From assembly GCA_905182985.1 (NCBI GenBank), contig CAJJDN010000132.1:192391-256390 (forward strand): 64,000 nucleotides of DNA, given 5' to 3'. The position numbers and the translations under genes were made by a program. The stretch comes from Paramecium sonneborni. Its lineage: Eukaryota; Ciliophora; Oligohymenophorea; Peniculida; Parameciidae. The notes under the pieces are model-generated. The model saw nothing but the letters and a program-made list of their open reading frames with translations, was not told the DNA's origin and ran no database searches. Of this stretch, positions 39,586-51,100 are shown piece after piece (within the stretch, counting starts at the first letter, position 1; every line of letters starts with the position of its first letter).

Positions 39586-41998
39586 ATGGAGTTTGTAACA
39601 GCACTAGTTTTCATATTTATAGCTTGTGGTTGTGGAATTGCATGGGCAATATTTAATTGGATTGCAGTTCATAAGATAGAAATTCATCATAAACATGAAG
39701 GTCTGACAGAAAAATTATAAGGAGCAGAATAAGAGAAAATCGAAACACTTTTAGAGATTGGAGAACATATTTCTGATGTAAATATTTTGATTTAATAATA
39801 AGGGTGCCCAAGCCTTTTTGAGAGAAGAATATACAGACTGTAGTGTTTTTATAGCAATAATGGCTGTAGCTTTGATTGTAATTCTATAATGTAATATTTT
39901 AGTTTGTATCCCCATGGTCAACTTTAGCATTTGTTTTGGGAGCAGCAACATCAATGCTTTGTGGCTATTTGGGTATGGCAATAGCAACAGCAGCAAATTT
40001 CAGAACAGCATTTTGTGCCATAAGATCTTTAGCAGATGCATTTTAAGTACATATAGAATGAAATTCATTTAGATGGCATATAGAGGTGGTTGTGTTATGG
40101 GATTCTTGTTAGTGTCAATTTCATTATCAATTTTATCACTTATCATCATCATTTATAATTCTGTCTTGGTAGAAGAAGGAGATCTTGGAACCTTGATATC
40201 AATGTTTGATTATGTAGCTGCTTATGGTTTAGGAGGATCAACATTTGCATTGTTTGGTAGAGTTGGTGGAGGTATTTATACCAAGGCTGCTGATGTTGGA
40301 GCTGATTTGGTTGGTAAAGTAGAAAAGAATTTACCAGAAGATAGTCCAAAGGTATTTAAATATAGAAATATATGATAGAATCCAGCAACAATTGCTGATA
40401 ATGTAGGAGATAATGTTGGAGATATTGCAGGTATGGGAGCAGATTTATTTGGATCATTTGCTGAATCTACTTGTGCTGCTTTAGTTGTTTCATCAACTTA
40501 ATTAAGGGTAATAAGTGGTGATGGAATTATTTCAATTTCAATTGGAGAATTAATGTATCCATTGATGGTATCAGCTTTTGGTATTGGTATTTGCATTCTG
40601 GTTTCTGGATATGCAGTATTCATTCAAAAAGTTACTGATATTCATAAAATTGAATCATCTCTTAAATTATAACTTTTATTGTCAACTGTAGCATTATCAC
40701 CAATCATTATTGGAATTTCATATTGGGCATTGCCATCAGATTATATGATGATTTAAGCAGATGGAACACCTTTATTAGAAAATCTTAAGCCATGGCATGC
40801 ATTTGTTTGTTCATTGATGGGATGTAATTAATTATTGTATATTTGTTTAGTATGGTCTGGTTTATTAATCGGATATTTCACTGAATACATGACTTCCCAT
40901 TCTTATACTCCAGTAAGAGAAGTTGCTAAATCATGTGGAACAGGAGCTGCTACTAACATTATTTATGGATTAGCTTTAGGTTATTTATCTACAATTGTTC
41001 CAATTATTGCAATAGCTGTCACAGCTTTATTATCAATGAAATTATTATCATTCTATGGTGTTGCCTTAGCTGCTCTAGGAATGTTATCTAATTTAACTAT
41101 TGGATTAGCTATTGATGCTTATGGACCTATTTCAGATAATGCTGGTGGTATTGCAGAAATGAGCGAATTGGGAGAAGATGTTAGAACATCTACTGATGCA
41201 TTAGATGCTGCTGGTAATACTACAGCTGCCATTGGAAAAGGATTTGCTATAGGATCTGCAGCATTAGTCTCATTATCACTTTATGGTGGTTATTTGACAA
41301 GAATCTAAACATTTAAAAATGATGAGGATGAATACCCTTATGCAGTAGGTGCAAAAATTGATGATCCAATTATCTTTGCAATGTTGTTAATTGGTGCCAT
41401 GTTACCATATGCTTTTTCTGCATTCACTATGAAATCAGTTGGAAAGGCTGCTTTATAAATGGTTGAAGAAGTAAGAAGACAATTACATGAACACCCAGGA
41501 ATTTATGCCGGAACTGAAGAACCAGATTTTAGAGCCTGTATTGCTATCTCAACTAAAGCCTCATTAAAAGAAATGATTCCACCAGGATTATTGGTATATA
41601 TCTATCAAACTAAAATTAGGTTATTGTTACTCCTACTGCTGTTGGATTATTATTTGGACCTTAAGCAGTGGCTGGCCTATTACCAGGTGCTTTAATCAGT
41701 GGAGTTTAGATGGCTATCTCTGCATCAAATACAGGAGGAGCTTGGGATAATGCTAAAAAATATATTGAAGCTGGATTTTATAAAAATGAAGCTGGAGAAG
41801 TTAAGAAGAAGGGATCAGATGAACATAAGGCTGCTGTTATTGGTATTATATTAAACAAAATAATTAGGTGATACTGTTGGCGATCCCCTTAAAGATACAT
41901 CAGGTCCATCTTTGAATATTCTAATTAAACTCATGGCTATTCTATCATTAGTTCTTGCTGAAACATTTTGCAAAACTGGATGGTTATATTCTGAATGA
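39586..41998 (+). CDS. Membrane-bound (vacuolar-type) H+-translocating inorganic pyrophosphatase
   Basis: Start ATG 39586 ([20 protein letters not shown]), stop TGA 41996-41998. Seven introns (39778-39802, 39878-39902, 40047-40072, 40352-40378, 40824-40850, 41594-41619, 41843-41867) leave exactly 743 residues. Hallmarks: [20 protein letters not shown] (substrate/Mg site), [72 protein letters not shown] and [20 protein letters not shown]. Ala in GNTTAA, where K+-independent enzymes have Lys, predicts the K+-stimulated type I. It hydrolyses pyrophosphate and pumps H+ into acidocalcisomes or vacuoles. The first intron ends AAG, the others TAG. Confidence 0.96.
40824..40850 (+). other. Silent-length (27-nt) intron inside the pyrophosphatase gene
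   Basis: GTAATT...TTTAG, 27 nt. It is a multiple of three and contains no in-frame TGA, so the unspliced frame stays open and would insert nine residues. Removal restores the conserved [14 protein letters not shown], which supports it as a real intron. Confidence 0.75.
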
Positions 41999-42066
41999 TG
42001 ATCATCTTATTTTGTATTGTACAACATTTAATATATAAATAATTTACAATTCATTTATTATAATCA

Positions 42067-42150
42067 TCACTATTATTATTACCCCTCCTATTATTGTTAT
42101 TATTATTATTATTACAATTATTATTCTTACTATTATTATTAAATTAAAGT
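42067..42150. repeat. TAA/TTA triplet repeat encoding a C-terminal polyglutamine
   Basis: About 80 bases of ATT/TTA triplets with interruptions. On the minus strand it codes glutamine through the reassigned TAA and TAG codons, at the very end of CDC123. In the standard code it would be a string of stops. Confidence 0.8.
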
Positions 42151-42972
42151 TTCTAAATCTAAGGATTCTCTATATCCACTATAATCTTCTTAAATTATCA
42201 TCTCCTTATTGTTTACTAATCTTAGTTAACATTCTTCCATATTTTCCAACTCCTCGTAGGTGAATAATTTTGGCCTTGTATGTTCTTACCAAGGATTAAA
42301 ATCAACTAAAATAATATTTTCTTTAGGTGGAATGTCAATATAAACATCTAAAACATAACTATCGATATCAATTAAATCAACTATTTTATTGAAATAATTT
42401 TGAATTTTATCTTTAACACTCTCATCCTCTGTAATTAAGTATAGATTTTTTTAAGAGATGGCTATGAGTTTTTTCTATTTAATAAAACATCTAAATTCCG
42501 AATTAGGTCTGAGTTTATAATATTTTCTTAATTCTAATAAATATCCTTTTGAGGGTTAATCGACGATTTAGCATTTATCAGGATGATTTTGATCAATTAC
42601 AAATTCATCATAATCCTCTATCATTTCCATAATAATTCCAGAATATTTTAGAGCCATCATAATGTCATACATATCTGAAAAGCACATATCTTAAAATGTA
42701 TTTTAACAATCAAGAGGAGCCCTCCAATTTAATTTAATGAAGACATTATCATAATCATCCAAAATTTGATTGATAATTTATTCTAATTCATGAAACCTCT
42801 TTGTTCCATTATCTTGGAGAGGAGGTTTTTTCCAAGCATCATTTAGAAAAATGCCATCTTCTTTAAGAAATGTAACAACATCTTAACTTAAACGAATAGT
42901 TTTTGATTTGAATGATTTAAGTCCTTTTGGCCAATTGACTCTGCAAAATTGATACATGTTGTTGTTATTCAT
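42067..42972 (-). CDS. CDC123: CDC123 (D123) eIF2-assembly factor
   Basis: Start ATG 42972 (MNNNNMYQFCRVNWPKGLKS), stop TGA 42067-42069, no intron, 301 residues. Conserved ATP-grasp-like blocks: VFIKLNWRAPLDCQNTFQDM, YLLELRKYYKLRPNSEFRCF, IAISQKN, SYVLDVYIDIPPKENIILVD, FNPWQEHTRPKLFTYEELEN. CDC123 binds the eIF2 gamma subunit and promotes assembly of the eIF2 trimer. The C-terminus ends in a run of glutamines encoded by TAA/TAG triplets (42067-42150). Head-to-head with the SAXO-like gene with only 29 nt between the ATGs; tail-to-tail with the pyrophosphatase gene. Confidence 0.93.
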
Positions 42973-43001
42973 TTAAAGGGTTAAATAATTAATAATAATA
43001 A

Positions 43002-44230
43002 ATGTCGAAGAAATCTACATATGTATCAATTGGAAGAGAGATAGAATAAGCGAGAATGACAAAGTCTTCTGGTTTTAGTGATTCACTAAATGAAAAGGAA
43101 CTTCGTAATAGAGCAAACAGTCTGTTACAAAAGCCTTAATTAAAGAAGTTTTACAAGAATAAGAAAGATGGAGCAATAATAAAACCAAATAAGATTGCAG
43201 AACAGTTAAGAAATACTTTTATCGATAAATTAAACTTGACGAATTTGGAGAATATGGCTCCACCAAAATCTACAGTCTCACATTAATCTTCAACGACTAC
43301 TCAAGCTTTTTGTTTTGAAATAGATTTTGATTGGCTAGATTATTGTGATGAGTAGAAGTTCAAATAGATATTTAAAGAAGACCTTAAGGACATACCAGAT
43401 ATTGAACAATATGTTGAAGAGAATCAGTCATATTTATGCCATATTTTTGCTTAATGTGCTTGTGCTAAATGTACATGTAATAAATGCATATGTTAATACA
43501 AAAAGAAATTAGAATTAAATTATGCATATGGAATGCTTACTTCTAATAGGTTTGATTATGTACCAAAATAAAATAAATGTTGTACTCCAATAATAACACA
43601 AACTCATTATGATAATATTGGATTACCAGTAGCATCAATGCAATTCAATTCTACTTAGAGAGATAATTATAAATGGATACCATAGGATAGACCAAGAACA
43701 TCTTCTAAATCTATGTATGAATCTCACAACTTGCCTACTGGATAAACTACTAACAATGTACGAATTTCTATTCAATAGTCTTGCTCACTTTTATTAATTG
43801 GAAGGACTATACTCCAAATATTTTTAAGGCTCCCCAATTTCGTACTACTGGTAAAACCAATCTGATGGCAAGAACTAATTATCGAAATCAATTCATTTGG
43901 AAAATCAAAGATGAAAACTAACCAACAGCTGATGATATCAAGTAAAAATAATTTCAGTATTAAAAAAATAAAATATTAAATAGTTAAACTATTACAAAAA
44001 TATTTCCAAATCAATTGCGTTCAGTCTATTAGGAATCATTTGTTTAAAAAAATCAAAAACCTATTAGGGTGTTCGTGAAACCCGAAGAAATTCTTCCTTG
44101 CAATGCCTATTAGGGTTAATATCTAACTACCAAATAGATGGATTATGAAGGTAAATAAATTACAGTCAAAGAAATCTAACAGAAACCATGGAAAGGAAGA
44201 TTGATAAAAAAATTATAAAATATTTTATGA
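43002..44230 (+). CDS. SAXO-like microtubule-stabilising protein
   Basis: Start ATG 43002 (MSKKSTYVSIGREIEQARMT), stop TGA 44228-44230. A cysteine-rich block (HIFAQCACAKCTCNKCIC) is followed by Tyr/Phe-containing repeats (MYESHNLPTG; KAPQFRTTGKTNLMARTNYR; VYQESFVQ), the layout of SAXO/FAM154 proteins that bind axonemal and basal-body microtubules. One frame change lies near 43760-43805, between ...PTGQTTNN and DYTPNIFKAPQF. It could be bridged only by an unusually long 47-nt intron (43758-43804, GTACGA...GGAAG) or by a one-base indel in the TTTT run. The rest of the frame is intact. Confidence 0.6.
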
Positions 44231-44329
44231 TTTTTTTATATATATATATTAAACTAAAAGTGTTTGTATAAATTACAAAAAATACTAAAATAAGAAAATA
44301 TAAAATAATACTGTTTTTTAACATATAAT

Positions 44330-46224
44330 TCACAGATCTTATTTTTAAGCAGAATTAATATTACTTTCAATAAATTCTGTTATCGCTTCTGCTGTTCTTT
44401 TACCACTATATTTTATTTGTTTTACACTAGTCTAGTCTTTCTTAAAATGTATTAAAGTAGGGAATCCTTTAACTTCAACAATTGGTATTTTATGAATAGT
44501 AGCATCTAATTCAGCAATTAAAACATTTTTGCTATTTTTATATTATTCGGCTAATTTCACATATTCTGCTGCCATAGCTTTACAATGTCCACACCAAGGA
44601 GCATAAAATTTGACAAATACATCTTATTTACTTTTTAAAACAGTCTATTCAAAATTCTCTAATGTCAATTAAATAACTTGTCCATCGTTAGGAATTTCAA
44701 CTCTATCAGATTCATTTACTGATAAAGATTCTTCTGTTAATTTAATTTGAGGTTCACTATTAGAATTACTATCTAATTTTTTTAATAAGAAATCTTTCAT
44801 TCCTTCAACTGATCTTCCACCTTCGTATTCTATTTATTTTTTTTAACCTCCTTCATTCTTAAAAAATATTAAAGTTGGATATCCTTAAATTTAAATACCT
44901 TCAATTCTATCAACTGTAAAATCAACTTCAGCAATCACAATATCTTGTCTATCTAATTATGAGGCTAATTCTTCATAAATAGGTGCTAAGTTTTTGCAAT
45001 GACCACACCAAGGAGCATAAAATTTAACAAATACATGGTTTGGATTGTCATAAACTTATTCTTTAAAATTTTCAGTATTTAAGACATGAACTTATCCATC
45101 TCCTTTGAAATATTTGTCAGAATCAGCTTTTATAGGTTCTTATCCATTATTAGATTCTTCAATTAAAGTCTCTACTATTTTTTAATGTGTTTCTAATGAT
45201 TCATCTGAAAATTCCTTTGTATATGTTTTTTTAGTACTAAATACAATATTAAATGTTAAATTACTTATAATTGTAATAATAAACAGCATTACTAGCTATG
45301 GCTTTCTTTTTAATTAAATATTAGAATCTCTTATTAGGTAATTCTAAATTTGGATTAATAAGGATGAATCTAATTTTATTTTTATATAATTCTGCTAATG
45401 CCTTTAAAGTTTCATGTAGAGGACTGTTTTTAACACCAGCCACTCCTATCAAATTAATCTTATCTTTTTCAGCCTTAAGGAATTCTTCCTCTGTAAATGT
45501 AAAAACTTTTGGAAAACCATTTGTTAATATCCATTCTTTTAATCCATCAATATCACCATCATAATTAATTGGTTATGGCAATTCTTTATGATACAATGTA
45601 TATTTTGATGAATGAGCTTGTTAAAGTTCTGGATTTACAACAATACCAAATTTAACTCCAATATTTTCATCACTAAATTATTTTAAATCATCATCATTAT
45701 TAACATATTTGAGTAATGCAAAATTACATCTTTTTAAGAATAGATCAATCTAAGATTAATTAAATATTTTATATACTTCTTCCTAAGTATTTAAATTAGT
45801 AAACTAATCATAAGCATTTTAGAGAGCAAATTCAAACAATAAATCAACTGAGTCAGATTAGTTTGGAAAATCTTAAACAACACCATTTTTGTAAAGTTTA
45901 AGTGTTGGATAAGATTTTACATTGTTTTTTGCTGTGAAAGCCTTATTTTCATGAGCATTGATTTCACCTAACACAAATCCATATTCTTTTAACATCTCTG
46001 CTAATTTAATATAGACTGGTTTCATCTTCTTACTTTATAAGATTATTTTAATATGTATACCAATATCTGCATGTGTCAATATAGAATTTTACTATCAATC
46101 TTGGATTCTCATCAACAGCTTATTAGAAATTGCTTCTTGAAAGTTACAAGACACCATCAACTTCTTAAATCTCTTATTTTGATAAGACAATCAGTACTAG
46201 TGCTAGTAATAAGAAATATTTCAT
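44330..46224 (-). CDS. Protein disulfide isomerase, ER-retained
   Basis: Start ATG 46224 ([20 protein letters not shown], a signal peptide), stop TGA 44330-44332. Introns 46033-46060 (28 nt, ...TATAAAG) and 45237-45264 (28 nt) leave 612 residues. The first thioredoxin-like domain has CRYC in place of CGHC, and its first intron splits the second cysteine codon. Two canonical domains near the C-terminus each have [13 protein letters not shown]. The protein ends KQDL, a KDEL-type retrieval signal in which the Gln is coded by TAA. It catalyses disulfide formation and shuffling in the ER lumen. Confidence 0.93.
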
Positions 46225-47013
46225 AGATAAATATATTGTCTTGGTATTATTGTTGCGTGTATTGTAAAAATATTGAATGAAGAATATTCTAGATATATTT
46301 TTTTAATTGAATTAAAATTCAGTTTTATATTATAAATAATAAATTGATGTATTAAAGTTCTTAATAATTATTCAATGACAGTTTCTTTGTTTCAAATACT
46401 ACATTTACAATGTCTTTAGTAATATTTTTCAAATTATTATTCAATTTCCAGAATTACTTCAAATTTTTCATATGTAAATATTAGAATTCTACTATTCTAA
46501 GAAATCAGAAATTTAGTAATCTATTAAAATCCTCTTAATTGTGCTAATGATTTATACCTAAATTGATGGCATTAGAACTCTTTTTCATTTTTTATCAATT
46601 TAATCCTCTTATTTCAGTAATGGTATTAATTGCTGCTCTTCTTAATAATAATAAATAACCAATAATGAGTATAAGATTTAAAAATGATGCTAAAGAGGAC
46701 GAGTAAATTCATAGTTAATAGAATCAATAGAATTTAGATTCTAATCTAAAGCCTATATCCGATTTAGCTTAATTAATATGATAATTATATTTGGCTTTGA
46801 ATAATCTATAATGTGTACTATTAAGATGAATTGAATCAGGAACTTTATACCATGCTTGTACAGATCATTCTATTGAATTGACTTGAAAAAGGATTAAAGG
46901 TTTCTGTTGAATCGTATTTAAGTAATTCCCAATTTAAAAAATGGTTGATTTAAGGAATAAAGTAAGGAAACATTGTTAAAATTACAAAATAATGAAATTA
47001 TAATATATTTTAT
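46225..47013. other. Gene-poor spacer with decayed coding traces on the plus strand
   Basis: No intact gene. On the plus strand, fragments such as MSIRFKNDAKEDEQIH (46670 region) and VSVESYLSNSQFKKWLIQGI (46890-46960) look coding in composition but are separated by TGA codons and frame changes that short introns do not repair. It is probably a pseudogene of unknown origin. Confidence 0.4.
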
Positions 47014-48611
47014 TCAAAAAGCTTATTTAAGTGATCCACGAATGCTATTAGCATTATCTACATTGTATTTTTATTATTCTTCTTAATCTATAATAGATAT
47101 CAAACTATTACTCTTCTTTAATTTAGGTTGTATCTAATACATTTTGATTTAATTGCTACGAGGAATGTCATCATCTTCATTAACATTATAGTCATTCTCT
47201 TCCAAAATGCATTCTTATTTTTAAACTTTAACTGATTAACTCTATTATCTGAATGTATTTCCATTTTATTCTTCTCTATTAATATCAGCTGTGTTTGACT
47301 TGCTCCTCATCTAAGGAGTAACACTTAAAGGAGTAGATGTTAATGATTAATTGAGTTCTTAACCCATTAATGGTGTTCTAGCATACAAATCTGAATTTCT
47401 TTTGTGTCTTGGTAAGTTTTCTTCACTTTTTTTACTATAACAAATTATTACAGATGCAATTAATAGTCTGCTTGTTTCTAAAACCATTGATGTTAAATTG
47501 CTAATTCTGTACTGATTCTGAGATCTGGATTCTTTTCAAGTAATGATTTTAATAAGTGAATTGCTTCTTCGCTCAAAGGATGATTGTTTATTAAACTATA
47601 TTCGATTTGACAATGGTAGTTTTTCATTACAATCTCATCATAAGATTTAGCCTTAAAAGGTGATGCACCTGTCAACATTATAAACATAAGCACTCCTGCA
47701 CTAAAGATGTCCACTTTATAATCATAGATTTTATCTTATAATAACTCAGGTGCAACATATCCTGGAGTGCCACAACGTTTAAACATATAATCACCAGTTG
47801 GATTATAATAGTCTGCTAAACCAAAATCCGCTATAACAACATCTGTCATATCTCCTTTTGTTCGTAATATAAGGTTTTCAGGCTATTTATAAAATGATAA
47901 TTTACTTTGATGTCTCTATGTAATACTCCCATAGAATGGATGTAATCAATAGATTATAAGATTCTATACATTATGTTAGCCACAGTCTTTTCATCATAAG
48001 CCTTACCCTTCATCTAATTAAATAGTTCTCCTCCTTCTAATAATTCACAGACTAAAAAAATGTAATTGTCATTTTCATAAACCTCATACAATTTGATCAC
48101 ACCTCGAAAATCCATCTTTCTCATTATTGATAACTCCTTTATTAATGCAGGCTTATAATATGTAAATCTTCATTTCTACCTTATCAATTCGAATGTCTTG
48201 AAATTTCAGTTTGTCAAATGCCTTAACAGCGTACAATGATTGATCACACTTTTTTTATGCACTGTAAACCTTTTTCATTATTATACTACTATTTACCTTT
48301 GCGAAATTACCTTTCCCTATTAATTTGTTTATGGAGTAAACATTGTTAAACCCTCTTTAAATGCAAAACGATTTCAGATAATCATACCATACTACTTGTG
48401 CTTATTCATTATGGGCAAACAACTCTATTGTTTTTCTATTCCTTGTCAATTTGAAACCATAATTCTTTAGTTTATCCAATGTTACATTCTAAAGATCTAT
48501 ATACTTTTTATTATTTGCTAATCTTCCATCTTATATAAAGTAGTTGATCTCTTTCTGAACTCCCTTCTTTGAATTTTTTAAAAGAGTCCCACTTATTATT
48601 GGATCAGACAT
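47014..48611 (-). CDS. CAMK-family protein kinase with N-terminal PH-like domain
   Basis: Start ATG 48611 (MSDPIISGTLLKNSKKGVQK), stop TGA 47014-47016. Introns 48270-48296 (27 nt, AAG), 48152-48179 (28 nt, AAG), 47883-47905 (23 nt) and a last one ending at 47435 (17 nt, TAG) or 47426 (26 nt, AAG) leave 500 or 497 residues. Residues about 6-105 look like a pleckstrin-homology fold (SGTLLKN...FKLTRNRKTIELFAHNEQ...W). The kinase domain has KLIGKGNFAKVYSA, VLHRDIKPENL, ADFGLADYY, GYVAPELL. The C-terminal 150 residues are low-complexity, Ser/Gln-rich, and might be regulatory. The first intron is a stopless multiple of three, splitting the Gly loop. Confidence 0.88.
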
Positions 48612-48739
48612 CTAAATAACTTCCTTGATCCACAATTACGATTTTGGATCATCAAAAAATGATATTTTTGGTAAATTCATCTATAATGTGTTTTAATTTT
48701 ACAAAACAAAGAGAATAAACAACGTAAATTGAGTATAAT

Positions 48740-49640
48740 AAATTATATCTATATTTAAGCTTTCATTCAATCATGTAACTTCAACATTCTTTATTTTACT
48801 ACTTTTTATTACACTTCTCGATTTACTCATCATTCAACTTTATCAATTCAAACTGTTTCAGTAATTATGTTAATTTTGTTTTACATTTATGACATTATCT
48901 ATTTAGAATACAAAATCATACCTATATATTTTTCATATTAATCCTTTAAGTTCTATTATCTTGTTCTTAAATAACCATTAATATCTTCTAGAAAATAATC
49001 TTCATTCATTAATTTATATATTTGTCCTTGTCATTGATCATTAATCATTAATTCAATCTACTTCTAATCTTTATTTAAATATGTGATCATGTTATACAAT
49101 GCATATTTATTTGTTATTAGATTCTTAAAAAGGTTTATTCCGATACCCATACTTCACATGTTTTATTTAAAATTTAATCATTATGCAACTGTCATCCACA
49201 TATCCTTTAGTTTTATTAGCAATGATTAATAAGATAATTCCAATGTATAAACATTATTTTATCATCCTTCTAAAAATCTAATATATTGATTACCTCAACT
49301 TGTCATTGTTAAAATGTTATTTTCAATCATTTATTTGTATCCATCATCTCATTATTAATTATATTCTAAACTTTTTTTGATATTTTTTTATCTATTTATC
49401 ATTAATTGTTTCATCTTCTCCAAATGCTACCTATATTTCCCAAATATATTATGAATCTAAATTTAAAACTTTTTATATTTTCGTATAACTATGTAGAAAA
49501 CAATATTACGAATTCTTGTAATTAATTTGATCTATCTGATTCCATATATTTTTCTTTTTACTTTTATTATTTAGAATATATTATAATTTAAATTATAATG
49601 AAACAATTAAATTCATTGAAAATAAACAAATAATAAGACT
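48740..49640 (-). pseudogene. Probable degenerate gene, unidentified
   Basis: On the minus strand, several coding-like fragments occur (VAFGEDETINDKQIKKYQKK; MIENNILTMTS; GNQYIRFLEG; INLFKNLITNKYALYNMITY; LMNEDYFLEDINGYLRTRQQ), but they lie in different frames and are interrupted by TGA codons at short intervals, with no plausible intron set. The fragments hint at WD-repeat-like sequence, but this is weak. It is most simply a pseudogene. Confidence 0.4.
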
Positions 49641-49753
49641 TAATCATTTAAAGAAAAATGTATTTTAAGAATATTCAAAATTAAGGAGTTTACTGCTTTT
49701 TGTTTTGAAAAATATCAATAAAATATTAGTATTAAGGTATGAATTATATGTTA

Positions 49754-50154
49754 TCAATCATATTTTAAATTATCAATATAGGTTTCGTATACATTCTCAT
49801 CATTAGGCATAGTTGGTTTAATTTATATATCATATGGACTTTGAAGAGTAGGAAGAAATCTACCAACATCATAAAATTGCATTATTGATGGTTTCTCTAA
49901 AAATATTACAACCCATTTATTTGATAATTATGCTTTCATTTTTTATTGTTTAATTTCTTGTTGCTTTACAAAATTTTATAAATTTTAATATCTATTATTT
50001 TTTTTTTATTATTTTTAATTATCTTCCTTTTTTAATCGGTTTCCAACTTCCTTTAACTAAAATTCTTCACTAATCCATATTATTATTCCATCATCTCTAC
50101 TTCCTCTTACAACTATTTTAATCTCTCATCAATTATAAGAACATCATTAATCAT
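49754..50154 (-). CDS. Small hypothetical protein, 5' structure unclear
   Basis: Stop TGA 49754-49756. The final exon is convincing: WVVIFLEKPSIMQFYDVGRF, LPTLQSPYDIQIKPTMPNDE and a short acidic tail. Upstream, the frame continues through a Lys/Gln-rich coiled stretch (ISEEFQLKEVGNRLKKEDNQ). An ATG at 50154 (MINDVLIIDERLKQLQEEVE) is in another frame and would need a very short intron, for example a 17-nt GTTGTA...GTAG. Family unknown. Confidence 0.4.
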
Positions 50155-51100
50155 TTTTAGAAATAATTCAATATTATTAATCTGTTATAATTAAATGCTA
50201 TTATTATGTAAATGAAAATTCATATATTGTATGAAATCATGTAAATTATAATAAGAATATAAAATTCAAGAAGAAGAATCATTAAAATCTATACATTTGT
50301 TACATAAACTGATGTTAGATGAGATTAATTATATATAATTAAATTTTTTATAATTTTCTCATCTAATAGAAAATTATGTTCAAATTATAAAGGTTAGGAT
50401 TAGAAGTTTTAGTTTAATAAAAAATGGAATAATAAAAAGAATCAAAAATTGATTAGAATTATTTTTTAGATAAAATATAATTAAAAATAATTTAAAAGAA
50501 ACCTAAATGTAATTTATTCGTATTAATAAACGCTAAATTATATTTTTCCAAACTATCGGAATTTCGGGGGATAAACAATGAAACTAAGCATGAACTGCAA
50601 TATTAATAATTGGAAAATATAGTTTTCAAAATATAAAACTTTATTTTCTTATATAGAAATTATTAATTCCATCTCCTTCTCCAAGATTAAAAATGTTATA
50701 TATTTTAAGAGTATTTGATACACTCAAAATTGGAGTGTTAATTTTATAATACAATATTTTCAATAAGTTATCTCTCCTAAATCTGATTGTTATTATTATC
50801 TAGAGAATATTATTTCTATATAACCAGTTTCAGGAAGGTTAGTTTCAGGAATTACTTAAATTTTGTAATCAGAAAAATACCGATTTCTATGAGAAATATG
50901 AGTTATTACATATAAAGCTTGGTTAAATCGTATTGTTCAAGAGAATATTAAGCATTTTACCAGCAAAACATAAAGTGAAGAAAAATACTATTATCATATA
51001 TATTTTAAATATGATTGCAATTATTAAATATTAATTTATTCATAATAATCTAATTATTTTATCTATAAATTTTCTTATATAATTGCCATTTTTAATTGAG
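50155..51100. other. Long spacer with no recognised gene
   Basis: About 950 bases. A perfect 10-bp inverted repeat TTAGATGAGA / TCTCATCTAA (50315-50324 and 50357-50366) could form a hairpin. A stretch near 50820-50920 on the plus strand is briefly open, without recognisable homology. Confidence 0.4.
50315..50366. repeat. Inverted repeat (10-bp arms, 32-base AT loop)
   Basis: Arms TTAGATGAGA and TCTCATCTAA are exact reverse complements. It could be a hairpin or the trace of a small element; nothing else supports a function. Confidence 0.4.

Noticed and set aside
39751..40349. Minus-strand ORFs opposite the pyrophosphatase gene
   Set aside because: Antisense shadows; the plus strand encodes conserved V-PPase motifs with intact splicing.
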